Assembly (NCBI GenBank): GCA_019510485.1
Contig: JAEKKI010000155.1
Span: forward strand, 1 to 43,828
Length of the DNA: 43,828 bases
Source of the DNA: Catenulisporales bacterium
GTDB taxonomy: Bacteria > Actinomycetota > Actinomycetes > Streptomycetales > Catenulisporaceae
Direction of reading: 5' to 3'
Part shown: one piece after another, positions 23,923 through 34,153 of the stretch
How positions within the stretch are numbered: position 1 is the first letter of the stretch
Layout: every line of letters starts with the position of its first letter
Translations under genes and position numbers: made by a program
The notes under the pieces: generated by a model
Databases searched by the model: none
What the model saw: the letters and a program-made list of their open reading frames with translations, nothing else
Told to the model about the DNA's origin: nothing

Positions 23923-23952
23923 AGATTACTGGCTGCGGCCTCGCACGGACAA
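23923..23952 (-). promoter_or_regulatory. Complete promoter: -35 TTGTCC, 18-bp spacer, -10 TAATCT
   Basis: On the minus strand TTGTCC (23947-23952) and TAATCT (23923-23928) are 18 bases apart. The -10 ends seven bases before ATG 23915, so transcription would begin at or next to the start codon. It is the best-formed promoter I found in the window. Confidence 0.6.
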
Positions 23953-24061
23953 GCGAAACGTACGAGCGATACCGGACCGGCGAGTGTTAAGATCTTGCAA
24001 AAGCGCAGAGTCCGGACATAGCCCCCACCTCCGCGGCCCCTCAGTCAGAGCCCGAACCTGG

Positions 24062-24661
24062 TCAGGTGCGCCGGACCGGATACGGCCCCTCGGGCCGGTT
24101 GCGCACCGGACGGGTCGGCGCCGATGTCTTGTTCCCGTTCTTCGGCGCCGCGTCATCGGGATCGATCGGCGGCACCCGCAGCACGTGCTCCAGGAACAGC
24201 GCCGCGGCCACCAGCGCGACGCCGGCCAGCACCGTGATCCCGCAGACCACGGCCCGGCTGCGGTAGACGTCGATGTCCAGGTGGCCGAGCAGGTAGACGC
24301 CGTAGCCGGCGTAGACGCCGGAGACGATCGCGCCGACCATCGAGGACGCCTTGGCGAACATCACCGCGCGCGCCGCCTGCAACGGATCCACCGGCTTGGA
24401 TGCCCGCTGCCCGGGCAGCAGAGGCGGCGTCGGCTCCCCCTCGACGGCGCGCCGCACCGCCTCGCGCTGCGCCTTCAGCCGAGAACGGAACGCCAGCGCG
24501 GTCGCCAGGATGATCGCGGCCAGGATCGCCGGGGTCAGCGGGGCGGAAGCCGGGACGCCGGGCGGGGTGCCGTAGTGCGACCACAGCTGAACGCCGCCGT
24601 AGGACACGGCGCCGACGACCACGAACGCGGCCACGAGTGCCAGGGGACGTGTGGGCTTCAC
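24062..24661 (-). CDS. DUF3180 membrane protein
   Basis: A 199-residue protein with four predicted membrane helices: near residues 7-26, 43-60, 108-128 and 138-160. A basic cytosolic loop (RSRLKAQREAVRRAVEGEP) lies between the second and third. PLQAARAVMFAKASSMVGAI is the conserved core of DUF3180. The family is Actinobacterial and is found directly after folK, as here, where the gap is 42 bases. Its function is unknown; location suggests co-expression with folate genes, though it also has its own possible -10 box. The start is GTG 24661. The C-terminal 40 residues are Pro/Arg-rich. Confidence 0.8.
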   Translation of the reverse strand: MKPTRPLALVAAFVVVGAVSYGGVQLWSHYGTPPGVPASAPLTPAILAAIILATALAFRSRLKAQREAVRRAVEGEPTPPLLPGQRASKPVDPLQAARAVMFAKASSMVGAIVSGVYAGYGVYLLGHLDIDVYRSRAVVCGITVLAGVALVAAALFLEHVLRVPPIDPDDAAPKNGNKTSAPTRPVRNRPEGPYPVRRT

Positions 24662-24667
24662 AGGTCC

Positions 24668-24673
24668 AAGGTA
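24668..24673 (-). promoter_or_regulatory. -10 box TACCTT for the DUF3180 gene
   Basis: TACCTT ends six bases before GTG 24661 on the minus strand. It lies in the 42-base folK-DUF3180 gap, so DUF3180 could be transcribed alone as well as by read-through. Confidence 0.35.
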
Positions 24674-24703
24674 CGCGGCCGGTGGCTCGGGCCGCGAGCG
24701 CCG

Positions 24704-25261
24704 TCAGGAAAGCATCAGTTCCAGATCTTCCCGCCGCACCGCGCCCTGCGCCGCCGCGCCGCCGAGCGCGGCCAGCAGATCCGCGATCGGGCCGACGCCG
24801 ACCAGCACGTCCTCGGGCCGCGCGTCGTGCCACGGCGCGAGCACGAAGGCTCGCTGCGCGGCGCGCGGATGCGGAAGTGTGAGCTCGGGGTCGTCCGAGA
24901 TCAGGTCGTCGACCTGGACCAGGTCGACGTCGATGGTCCGGGCGCCCCAGCGCTCCTCGCGGGTCCGGCCCAGCGCCTCTTCGATCGCCTGCGCGCGCAT
25001 CAGGAGCAGGTCGGGCGGCAGCGCGCTCGTGACCCCCACCACGGCGTTCAGATAATCGTCCTGGGGCTCGGCGCCTGGTTCCAGCAGCGGAGCCGTCTCG
25101 TAGACCGGCGAGAGCCAGTCGATCGTCAGAGTGGGCGTATCAGCCAACGAGTCCACCGCCGATTGCAGATTCGCCAGCCGGTCGCCCAGATTGCCGCCGA
25201 GCGCGAGGACCGCGGTGTGCATCCGGGGCACGGGCCCGCCGGCCGAGGAGATGTCGCTCAT
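24704..25261 (-). CDS. folK: HPPK, 2-amino-4-hydroxy-6-hydroxymethyldihydropteridine diphosphokinase
   Basis: A 185-residue enzyme transferring pyrophosphate from ATP to 6-hydroxymethyl-dihydropterin, the step before FolP. Visible motifs are VLALGGNLGDRLANLQ (pterin and nucleotide entry), SPVYETAPL, QDDYLNAVVGV, the ATP/magnesium segment REERWGARTIDVDLV with its two catalytic Asp, and LPHPRAAQRAFVLAPW. All expected catalytic residues are present. The ATG overlaps the folB stop (ATGA, 25258-25261), indicating translational coupling. An internal ATG about 13 residues in, closer to the usual family start, is possible. Confidence 0.95.
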   Translation of the reverse strand: MSDISSAGGPVPRMHTAVLALGGNLGDRLANLQSAVDSLADTPTLTIDWLSPVYETAPLLEPGAEPQDDYLNAVVGVTSALPPDLLLMRAQAIEEALGRTREERWGARTIDVDLVQVDDLISDDPELTLPHPRAAQRAFVLAPWHDARPEDVLVGVGPIADLLAALGGAAAQGAVRREDLELMLS

Positions 25262-25689
25262 ATGGCCGACCCGCCATTCTCCGGCGGTCGCGCGGCCGCG
25301 CCGGTCAGATCCTCCCGGGTGCGGACCACGGTCACGGTGACGTCCTCGAAGGGCACGGTGATCGGGGCATCCGGCTTGTGCAGCGTGACCTCGACCTCTT
25401 CCACCAGCGGGTACTCCAGGCAGGCCGCGGCCATCCGGGCCGCCAGGGTCTCGATCAGGTTCACCGGCTCGCCCTCGATCAGGGCCACGATCCGCTCGGC
25501 GATCTCGCCGTAGTTCACGGTGTCGGACAGGTCGTCGGTGGCGGCGGCGCGGCGGGTGTCCAGGCCCAGCGTGACGTCGGCCAGAAAGGTCTGGCCCTTC
25601 TCCCGCTCGCGTTCGAACACGCCGTGGTGGCCGCGTCCACGCAGGCCGTGGACGGCGACCCGGTCCAGGCGCTTCGTTGGAATAGACAT
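25258..25689 (-). CDS. folB: Dihydroneopterin aldolase
   Basis: A 143-residue enzyme converting 7,8-dihydroneopterin to 6-hydroxymethyl-dihydropterin plus glycolaldehyde. Motifs: RVAVHGLRGRGHHGVFERERE with the active-site entry, SDTVNYGEIAERI, NLIETLAARMA containing the pterin-anchoring Glu, and VEVTLHKPDAPI with the catalytic Lys. ATG 25689 is preferred; an earlier in-frame ATG would add four residues and overlap a -10 box. It overlaps folK by four bases. The gap to the upstream NTF2-like gene is 100 bases, so a separate promoter is plausible. The last 15 residues are a loose Ala/Pro/Gly tail. Confidence 0.94.
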   Translation of the reverse strand: MSIPTKRLDRVAVHGLRGRGHHGVFEREREKGQTFLADVTLGLDTRRAAATDDLSDTVNYGEIAERIVALIEGEPVNLIETLAARMAAACLEYPLVEEVEVTLHKPDAPITVPFEDVTVTVVRTREDLTGAAARPPENGGSAI

Positions 25690-25696
25690 CACGATG

Positions 25697-25702
25697 AACA
25701 TA
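25697..25702 (-). promoter_or_regulatory. -10 box TATGTT for folB
   Basis: TATGTT ends seven bases before ATG 25689 on the minus strand. No ribosome site is visible there. No good -35 was found at 16-19 bases. Confidence 0.4.
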
Positions 25703-25789
25703 CCGGTGGCGTCCGACCGGCGCCGTGCCGGGATCGGCCGAATACCGGCGCCGGTATCACATTCGCAGGTCGACAGCGCCTTTTGCCTG

Positions 25790-26395
25790 CTAATCCTCGG
25801 CGCTCTCCATGACGGCCGAGGCGTGGTGCATCCACAGCCGCCAGCCCTCGTCGGTGCGCCGGAAGATGTTGATCGTCGTGGCCCGGCCGCCGGCGATGAA
25901 GCCCGGATCGTCCTCGGAGGAGCCGGCCGACATGTCGGTGATGATGTTCTCGGTCAGGCTCACCACCGCGATCCGGTCCACCACGTCGATCCGGACGTCG
26001 GTGAGGAAGAACTGCAGGAACGGGGTGTTCGCGCACACCACCGCCCAGGAGCGCAGCACGTCGTCGCGCCCGAACACCGGCGCCCAGCCCGGGTGCACGC
26101 ACTGCACCGAGGCCTCGAACGGCCCGGACAGCCAGATCGCGCCCAGCCGGTCCAGATCGCCGGCCTCGGCGGCGGCGTAGAACTCCTCGTTGGCCTCGGT
26201 GATGGCCGCGATGTCGGCGGCCACCCGCGGCGGCGGACCGCCGGCGGCCGGGGCGCCGAGGGCGCCGAACTCCTGCTCGAAGGCGCCGAACTCGTCGAAG
26301 CCGCTGAACTCGCCGGAGCCGCCGGAGCCCGCGGCGTCATCGCCGTCGAAGGATCCGTCCGGACCGCCGTAGCCGTCGGGGCCCTGCGCGCTCAT
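25790..26395 (-). CDS. NTF2-like (SnoaL/DUF4440-type) protein in the folate cluster
   Basis: A 201-residue protein. The first 58 residues are Gly/Asp/Phe-rich and probably disordered (DGYGGPDGSFDGDD, then EFSGFDEFGAFEQEFG). Residues 60-195 form an NTF2-like cone fold: ITEANEEFYAAAEAGDLDRLGAIW, shortened to NEEFYAAAEAGDLDRL, then VQCVHPGWAPVFGRDDVLRS and a final strand pair ending WRLWMHHAS. The ATG overlaps the folP stop (ATGA), so it is co-translated with folP, directly ahead of folB. Similar genes lie at this place in Streptomyces folate clusters. A catalytic or carrier role in pterin metabolism is possible but unproven. Confidence 0.8.
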   Translation of the reverse strand: MSAQGPDGYGGPDGSFDGDDAAGSGGSGEFSGFDEFGAFEQEFGALGAPAAGGPPPRVAADIAAITEANEEFYAAAEAGDLDRLGAIWLSGPFEASVQCVHPGWAPVFGRDDVLRSWAVVCANTPFLQFFLTDVRIDVVDRIAVVSLTENIITDMSAGSSEDDPGFIAGGRATTINIFRRTDEGWRLWMHHASAVMESAED

Positions 26396-27273
26396 CGCGC
26401 GGCCGCCAGCGCCGCCGCCACCCGCACCGCGTCCAGCGAGCCCAGCGCGTCGTGCGCCCGCACGCCCCAGGCCCCGGCCACCGCCAGCAGCGCCGACAGC
26501 GCGGTGGTGGCCGCGTCGCGGCCGTGCGGCGGGCGGGGTTCGCCGGCGGCGTCCGGCAGCAGCCGGCCCAGGAAGTTCTTGCGGGACGCGGCGATCAGCA
26601 GCGGCCGGCCCAGCGACTCCAGCTTCTCCACGTGCGCCAGCAGCGCCCAGTTGTGCTCGGCGTTCTTCGCGAAGCCCAGCCCGGGGTCCAGGATCACCTG
26701 GTCCTCGCCGATGCCGGCCGCCAGCGCTTCTTCGAAGCGGACTTGGAGCTCCTCTACGACGTCCTTGACCACGTCGCCGTACACCGCGCGCGCCATCATG
26801 CCGGTGCTGTGGCCGCGCCAGTGCATCAGGATGTACGGCACGCCGGAGGAGGCGATCAGCGGGAACATGTCCGGGTCGGCCAGGCCGCCGGAGACGTCGT
26901 TCACGATCACCGCGCCGGCGGCCAGGGCGGCCTCGGCGACCGAGGCGCGCATGGTGTCCACCGACACCCGGACGCCGGCGGCGGCCAGGGCCTCGATCAC
27001 CGGCAGCACCCGGTCCAGTTCCTGCTCCGGGGTGACGCGCACGGCGCCCGGCCGCGTCGACTCCCCGCCCACGTCGACCACGTCCACGCCGTAGCGGTGC
27101 AGCCGCATGCCGTGCGCCACGGCCTTGTCGGTGTCGCCGTCGGCGTAGTACTCGCCGCCGTCGGAGAAGGAGTCCGGCGTCACGTTCACCACGCCGAAGA
27201 CGGCGCAGCGCCCGAAGTCCGGCAGACCGCGCACGGTCTGGCTGCGATTGGGGGGCCGACCCGGCGCGTCCAT
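26392..27273 (-). CDS. folP: Dihydropteroate synthase
   Basis: A 293-residue TIM-barrel enzyme condensing hydroxymethyl-dihydropterin diphosphate with p-aminobenzoate; the sulfonamide target. Family motifs are complete: FGVVNVTPDSFSDGGEYY, DVVDVGGESTRPGA, VSVDTMRASVAEAAL, VNDVSGG, ILMHWRG, VILDPGLGFAK and the SRK motif in LLIAASRKNFLG. The start ATG 27273 lies 10 bases after the stop of the DUF2156 gene and has no ribosome site; a TAGGCT box sits at leaderless distance. It overlaps the following NTF2-like gene by four bases. The enzyme should be active, as no catalytic residue appears missing. Confidence 0.95.
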   Translation of the reverse strand: MDAPGRPPNRSQTVRGLPDFGRCAVFGVVNVTPDSFSDGGEYYADGDTDKAVAHGMRLHRYGVDVVDVGGESTRPGAVRVTPEQELDRVLPVIEALAAAGVRVSVDTMRASVAEAALAAGAVIVNDVSGGLADPDMFPLIASSGVPYILMHWRGHSTGMMARAVYGDVVKDVVEELQVRFEEALAAGIGEDQVILDPGLGFAKNAEHNWALLAHVEKLESLGRPLLIAASRKNFLGRLLPDAAGEPRPPHGRDAATTALSALLAVAGAWGVRAHDALGSLDAVRVAAALAAAR

Positions 27274-27280
27274 GAGGGAA

Positions 27281-27286
27281 AGCCTA
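27281..27286 (-). promoter_or_regulatory. Possible -10 box TAGGCT for folP, overlapping the upstream stop codon
   Basis: TAGGCT ends seven bases before ATG 27273 on the minus strand. Its TAG is also the stop of the upstream gene, so the match may be partly coincidental. Confidence 0.25.
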
Positions 27287-29218
27287 GCCGTTCGCCGCCT
27301 TCTGGCCCTCCGGCGTGCGCTCGTGCACCTCGGTCTCCGCGCACTGCTCCGAGTCCCGCTTCTTCGCACAGTCCGCGTCCGAGACGGCTTCGGGGCACTC
27401 GGCGCCGTAACCGTCCAGCTCCCGCTCCCCCTGGTTCTTCTTCGACCAGGGCAGGCCCGGCGGGACGATGAAGCCCTCGGCCTCGGCATAGGCCAGGCCG
27501 ACGCGCGGGATGTCCCGGGTGTTCCTGAACGCCACGAACCGCGGCACCCACTCCGGCTGGAACTTCGAGTTGAACTTGTACAGCGACTCGATCTGGTACC
27601 AGCGCGAGAAGAACACCAGGACCGAGCGCCACCCGCGGGTGATGGGGCCGGCGCCGAGCTTCTCACCGCGCTCCAGTGCCGAGCGGAACACCGCGAAGTT
27701 CAGCGAGGCCCGCACGATCCCCAGGCCCTTGCAGGCCTGGATGGCCTTGACGATCAGCAGTTCGTTCAGCCCCGGCTCGGCCTCGCGGTCGCGCACCATC
27801 AGGTCCAGGCTCATGCCGTCCGGGCCCCAGGGCACGAAGTTGATCAGGGCCCGGACCTCGCCGTCCTTGACCGCCGTGGCCACCACGCACTCGCCGTCGG
27901 CCGGATCGCCGAACCGGTCCGGGCCCAGCGCCATCGAGAAGCAGCCGCGCTCGCTGGCGCCGCGCCAGGCCTGGATCCCGGCCTTGATCCGCTCGACCTC
28001 CTCGCGCGGGATGTCCTTCAGGCGGCGCACCTGGCACTCATAGCCCTGACGCTCGACCCGGTTCACCATCTGCCGCACGTTGCGCATCGCGCGGCCCTCC
28101 AGCGAGAACTTGTCGATGTGGCAGATCGCCTCGTCGCCCAGCTCCAGCGCGTCCAGGTCGGCCTCGCGGCACCAGACCTCGCCGCCGGTCTCCGAGCAGC
28201 CGACCACCGCGACCACCCAGGCGTGCCGGTCCGCCTCCTCCGCGAACACCTTGATCGCGCCGGGCCAGGCCTCGGGATCGCCGATCGGGTCGCCGGAGGC
28301 CAGCATCACGCCGGAGACCACCCGGTAGGTGATCGCGGCCTTGCCGGACGGCGACCAGATCACCGACTTGTCGCGGTGGGTGGCGAAGTACGCCAGCGAG
28401 TCCCGCCGGCCCTGCTTGGCGATCAGCTCGCGCAGCCGGGCCTCCTCGTCGGCGGACTGCCGGGCGATCGGCTCGGCCGGGCGCAGCACCAGGTAGGCCA
28501 CGGTCAGCGCGGTCAGCAGACCCAGGCCGCCCAGCAGCACCGCCACGAGATCGTCGGTGGAGCCGTGCTTGAAGCGCACCGGCCCGTCGATGCCGACCAG
28601 GCCCAGGGCCACGTGCTGCAGCCGCTCCCAGGCGCTCGGGTCGCTCTCGATGTGCTTGCTCTGCCAGTACATCAGAGCCATGCCGGAGGCGAAGGAGAAG
28701 CCGGCCAGCAGCAGGAAGGCGCGCAGCGCCCGCCAGCGGGTGTAGGGGTCGCCGAGGGCGTAGAACTCCTCGCGGTAGACCACCAGCAGGATCAGCAGCA
28801 GCAGCGTCAGCACGACCTGCACGCCGAGGAAGTGGATCGGCGCGTCGAGGTCCGAGGCGCGGAACGAGCGCACCATGTGGAAGATCACCACTGTGACCAG
28901 CAGAACGACCGCCACCCACCAGGCCCGCCGCTTGCGCCGCTTGAGGGCGTGCGCGATCAGCACGAGCATGACCCCGGAGATCAGGGTCGCGGCGGCGGCC
29001 ACGTTCTGGACCTCGGTGGGCACCTTCAGGCTCAGCGTGTGCAGCCGCGAACGCGCGAAGCCCGGCGAGATGGCCGAGGCGATGTTGCTGAAGCCGGCCA
29101 GATAGGTGATGAACGCCACGAGTCTGGGCACCCACGTCCGGCGCTGGCGCGGCTGCGCCACCGGCGCGTCGGGTCTGGACGGCGCGGTCTTGGAGGTCAT
29201 CGCTTGGGCCCGAGTCAT
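27284..29218 (-). CDS. DUF2156 membrane aminoacyl-transferase-like protein (LysX/MprF type)
   Basis: About 644 residues. The N-terminal third has roughly six membrane helices (LVAFITYLAGFSNIASAI, then TLLLLILLVVY and VAVLLGGLGLLTALTVAYLV). The C-terminal two thirds form the DUF2156/phosphatidylglycerol lysyltransferase domain: DSLAYFATHRDKSVIWSPSG, VMLASGDPIGDPE and the GNAT-like core SLDLMVRDREAEPGLNELL, ending with GWRSVLVFFSRWYQIESLYK. There is no lysyl-tRNA synthetase domain. Relatives move an amino acid from tRNA to a membrane lipid; substrates here are unknown. A Cys-containing hydrophilic tail of about 50 residues follows. The start is uncertain: ATG 29218 has no ribosome site, and the frame stays open upstream into folE. 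Confidence 0.8.
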   Translation of the reverse strand: MTRAQAMTSKTAPSRPDAPVAQPRQRRTWVPRLVAFITYLAGFSNIASAISPGFARSRLHTLSLKVPTEVQNVAAAATLISGVMLVLIAHALKRRKRRAWWVAVVLLVTVVIFHMVRSFRASDLDAPIHFLGVQVVLTLLLLILLVVYREEFYALGDPYTRWRALRAFLLLAGFSFASGMALMYWQSKHIESDPSAWERLQHVALGLVGIDGPVRFKHGSTDDLVAVLLGGLGLLTALTVAYLVLRPAEPIARQSADEEARLRELIAKQGRRDSLAYFATHRDKSVIWSPSGKAAITYRVVSGVMLASGDPIGDPEAWPGAIKVFAEEADRHAWVVAVVGCSETGGEVWCREADLDALELGDEAICHIDKFSLEGRAMRNVRQMVNRVERQGYECQVRRLKDIPREEVERIKAGIQAWRGASERGCFSMALGPDRFGDPADGECVVATAVKDGEVRALINFVPWGPDGMSLDLMVRDREAEPGLNELLIVKAIQACKGLGIVRASLNFAVFRSALERGEKLGAGPITRGWRSVLVFFSRWYQIESLYKFNSKFQPEWVPRFVAFRNTRDIPRVGLAYAEAEGFIVPPGLPWSKKNQGERELDGYGAECPEAVSDADCAKKRDSEQCAETEVHERTPEGQKAANG

Positions 29219-29415
29219 GTTGGAGGGACGTTCGAGGGCACCCCGCGGGTTGTCGTCCGGGGGCGTGGTAGATCGCACCCGATTGTCGCGCGCGGCGGCC
29301 CCGGTCGGGGCATCCTTCGGCGATTCACTGTCGGGGTGGCCGGCTGGCGCGCTCGTTACCGGCAAGTTACCCGTCACGGAGAGGTTGACGCGCGGACCGG
29401 GGATTCCGGTTCCGT

Positions 29416-30110
29416 TCACCGGCCCAGGATCAGGCTCATCGCCTCGGCGCGGCTGGCCGGTGCGAGCAGTTGTCCGCGAACCGCCGACGTCACGGTCTTC
29501 GCGCCCGGCTTCCGGATACCTCGCATCGACATGCACAAGTGTTCGCACTCCACAACGACGATCACCCCGCGCGGCTGAAGTATGCGCACCAGCGCGTCGG
29601 CGATCTGGGTGGTCAGGCGCTCCTGCACCTGCGGGCGCTTGGCGTAGACGTCGACGAGGCGGGCGAGCTTGGACAGACCGGTGATGCGTCCGTCCACCGA
29701 GGGAATGTACCCCACGTGGGCTACTCCGTGGAACGGGACCAGGTGATGCTCACAGGTCGAAAACAGTTCGATGTCCCTGACCAGGACCATCTCGTCGTGG
29801 CCGAGGTCGAACGTCGTCGTCAGGACTTCCTCCGGGGCCTGATGCAGTCCGGCGAACATTTCACGGTACGCGCGCGCCACCCGCGCCGGTGTCTCCTTGA
29901 GCCCGTCCCGATCCGGATTCTCCCCCACCGCGATCAGCAGCTCGCGCACCGCCCGCTCGGCCCGCTCGGCGTCATAAGCCGCCACCGCGCGCCCCAGGTC
30001 CGGGGAAGCCAGCTCCGGCTGCCCGGCCAGGCTCACGCGGGAGATGCCGCCCCCCTGGCTGGAAGCCGGGGGAACGGCACCTTCCCGATGGTTCTCGGTA
30101 TCGCTTCCGC

Positions 30111-30114
<4 letters not shown>
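29416..30114 (-). CDS. folE: GTP cyclohydrolase I
   Basis: A 232-residue enzyme opening the GTP ring to give dihydroneopterin triphosphate, the first folate/pterin step. Zinc and catalytic motifs are present: [20 protein letters not shown] with the zinc Cys and catalytic His residues, [20 protein letters not shown], and [16 protein letters not shown] with the second zinc Cys and the phosphate-binding region. The first 45 residues are a Gly/Ser/Pro-rich extension before the [18 protein letters not shown] core. The ATG overlaps the ftsH stop (ATGA, 30111-30114), so translation is coupled to ftsH. About 197 bases separate it from the DUF2156 start. Confidence 0.96.
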
Positions 30115-32126
<2,012 letters not shown>

Positions 32127-32276
32127 CGATCCTCTACGACTCGTACTAGCGGTTCACGGCGGGGGGAGTGGGTGCTTCTTGTTGCCTAACGACCGTACGC
32201 GGTCACTGCGTTCCCGCGCGACGGTCATTGTGAACCCACAGTGGTCCCAACGTGGATAACCGGAGTGTCATTCCGC

Positions 32277-32831
32277 CTACGAACTGTATACGTGAGGCGC
32301 GAGCGTGCCGATGAAGGGCAGGCCACGGAACCGCTGGGCGTAGTCCAGACCGTAGCCGACGACGAACTCGTTGGGGATGTCGAAGCCCACGTAGCGCACG
32401 TCGATCTCGACCTTGGCGGCGTCCGGCTTGCGCAGCAGCGTCACCACCTCCAGCGAGGCCGGGCGCCGGGAGCGCAGGTTGGACAGCAGCCAGGACAGGG
32501 TCAGACCGGAGTCGATGATGTCCTCCACGACCAGCACGTGCCGGTCCTGGATGTCGGCGCCGAGGTCCTTCAGGATCCGCACCACGCCGGAGGACTTGGT
32601 GCCGGCGCCGTAGGAGGAGATCGCCATCCAGTCCACCTCGGAGTCGATGTGCAGCTCGCGGATCAGGTCGGCCATCACGATCAGCGCCCCGTTCAGGACG
32701 CCGACCAGCAGGACTTCCTTGCCGTCGTAGTCGGCCTCGATCGCGCGGGCCAGCGCGGCGATCTTGGCCTTGATCTCGTCGGCCGAGATGAGGACCTTCT
32801 CCAGGTCCGGGCCCATGTCCTTGTCGTCCAC
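32277..32831 (-). CDS. hpt: Hypoxanthine phosphoribosyltransferase
   Basis: A 184-residue type I phosphoribosyltransferase converting hypoxanthine (and usually guanine) with PRPP to IMP or GMP. The PRPP loop reads VLVVEDIIDSGLTL; the flexible-loop segment is ISSYGAGTKSSGVVRI; the base-binding region is KVEIDVRYVGFDIPNEFVVG, shortened to VGFDIPNEFVVG. The GTG start 32831 follows GAGGA by seven bases; an internal ATG five residues on is possible. It lies 21 bases after tilS, the classic tilS-hpt-ftsH order of Gram-positive bacteria, and probably shares its transcript. It complements the purine permease encoded at 13.6 kb. Confidence 0.95.
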   Translation of the reverse strand: MDDKDMGPDLEKVLISADEIKAKIAALARAIEADYDGKEVLLVGVLNGALIVMADLIRELHIDSEVDWMAISSYGAGTKSSGVVRILKDLGADIQDRHVLVVEDIIDSGLTLSWLLSNLRSRRPASLEVVTLLRKPDAAKVEIDVRYVGFDIPNEFVVGYGLDYAQRFRGLPFIGTLAPHVYSS

Positions 32832-32852
32832 GCTGGGATCCTCGTCGCGTCG

Positions 32853-33929
32853 CTATGCCGGCATCAGTAAACCGGCCGGGGCGGGGTCGTCCGCCTCCTG
32901 GCCGGCATCGCTCCGGTCCGCGCCTGGTCGGCGCAGCGCACCGGATCTGTCGAAAGCCAGCTTTCCATACCGGCGGGCGACGGCGACGGCGCTGGGCAGG
33001 TGCAACGGACCCTGGCCGCGCCAGTCGGTGAGCAGCCGGTCGAGCTCCTCGATGTGGACGGCGGCCAGGTCGGAGCCGGGGCAGCCGGCCCGCAGCGCGG
33101 CCAGCCGCAGCACCCGGCGGCGCACGGCGGTGGGCAGCGCGGACAGCTCGGCGACGTCGAGATAGTGGGACAGATCACAATCGCCGAAGGGTTCCAGCAA
33201 CCGCTCGAACTCCCGCGCGGCCCACGCGTCCAGCGCCTCGGTGTCCTCGCGCAGCATCTTGGCGGTCCGGGCCAGCGCTTCCGGTATCCCCGGCCCGAGG
33301 GCGGAGGACAGCGCCGGGATCGCGGCGTGCCGGACCCGGGAGCGGGTGTAAGCCGGGTCGGCGTTGTGCGGGTCATCCCAGGGTTCGAAGCCCTCGGCTT
33401 CCGCGGCCGCGACGGTGGTCGCACGCGGCAGGTCCAGGAAGGGGCGCAGATAGCGGCCGCTGCGGGCCGGCATCCCGGCCAGGCTGCGCGCGCCGGAGCC
33501 GCGGGCCAGGCCCAGCAGCACGGTCTCGGCCTGGTCGTCGCGGGTGTGGCCGAGCAGGACGGCGGCGGCGCCGAGGCGCTCGGCGGCGGCGTCCAGCGCG
33601 CCGTAGCGGGCGACGCGGGCCGCGGCCTCGGGCCCGCCGCGGCCGTCGACGTGCACTGACAGGCTCTCCACCGGGTCGAAGCCGAGCCCGGCTAAGAAGC
33701 GCACGACCCGCTCGGCCTGGGCGGCCGAGCCGTCCTGCAGGTTGTGGTCGACGGTCAGGCCGCCGAAGCGCAGCGAGAGGCGAGGGGCGACGAAGGCGGT
33801 CGCGCAGGCCAGGGCGATGGAGTCGGCGCCGCCGGAGCAGGCGACGAGGACCAGGGCCCCGGGGGCCCGGCCGGCGAGAGCTTTGCGGACGGCCAGGCGT
33901 ATCGCGGCGACGGCGGGGACTGGACCCAT
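32853..33929 (-). CDS. tilS: tRNA(Ile)-lysidine synthetase
   Basis: A 358-residue PP-loop enzyme that adds lysine to C34 of tRNA-Ile(CAU) so it reads AUA. The ATP motif is [11 protein letters not shown] near residue 35. [31 protein letters not shown] and the RPFLDLPR region are family-typical. The C-terminal 120 residues are helical and loosely conserved. ATG 33929 has AAGGAG eight bases upstream, an excellent site, and excludes a longer in-frame start. It sits before hpt. AUA codons must be rare at this GC content, yet the gene is kept, as is usual. Confidence 0.94.
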   Translation of the reverse strand: MGPVPAVAAIRLAVRKALAGRAPGALVLVACSGGADSIALACATAFVAPRLSLRFGGLTVDHNLQDGSAAQAERVVRFLAGLGFDPVESLSVHVDGRGGPEAAARVARYGALDAAAERLGAAAVLLGHTRDDQAETVLLGLARGSGARSLAGMPARSGRYLRPFLDLPRATTVAAAEAEGFEPWDDPHNADPAYTRSRVRHAAIPALSSALGPGIPEALARTAKMLREDTEALDAWAAREFERLLEPFGDCDLSHYLDVAELSALPTAVRRRVLRLAALRAGCPGSDLAAVHIEELDRLLTDWRGQGPLHLPSAVAVARRYGKLAFDRSGALRRPGADRSDAGQEADDPAPAGLLMPA

Positions 33930-34063
33930 GGTGGTAACTCCTTCGTGCGATGCGACGCATCTTTCCCTGAGCAACGACGCGGTCTGGCTCAAGTCGCGGC
34001 GACACTCCACAGGACCACTCTTACGGCTTCGCGGTGCAGGTCCGGTGCGTGGATTTTCGCGTT

Positions 34064-34152
34064 TTCAAAGCGTTTTCCGCGTTCTCAGGGTGCTCCGTGT
34101 GCTCGGTGTTCTCCGCGTCTCCGCATTCTCCGCGTCCTCCGCGTTCTCCACG
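34064..34152. repeat. Imperfect 9-bp tandem repeats between the metalloprotease and tilS genes
   Basis: Units like TTCTCCGCG recur with variants TCCTCCGCG and TTCTCCACG. Five units are near-contiguous in 34109-34152, and more degenerate copies run back to about 34064. They fill much of the 224-base gap and stop just before the metalloprotease stop codon. I see no coding sense or hairpin; it may be a low-complexity intergenic element. Confidence 0.65.
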
Positions 34153-34153
34153 G

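Noticed and set aside
27248-29578. Long plus-strand open frame opposite the DUF2156 gene
   Set aside because: Low-complexity His/Arg/Ala composition, no ribosome site, and it mirrors a well-conserved minus-strand gene.
32191-32204. Small palindrome GACCG-TACG-CGGTC upstream of ftsH as an operator
   Set aside because: Only five-base arms, common by chance at this GC content, and no second copy nearby.
33375-33392. tRNA T-arm-like GGTTCGAAGCC
   Set aside because: It lies in the tilS coding region and no matching acceptor, D or anticodon arms surround it.
34064-34152. CRISPR array
   Set aside because: The units are about 9 bases and contiguous; there are no spacers of uniform length and no cas genes.
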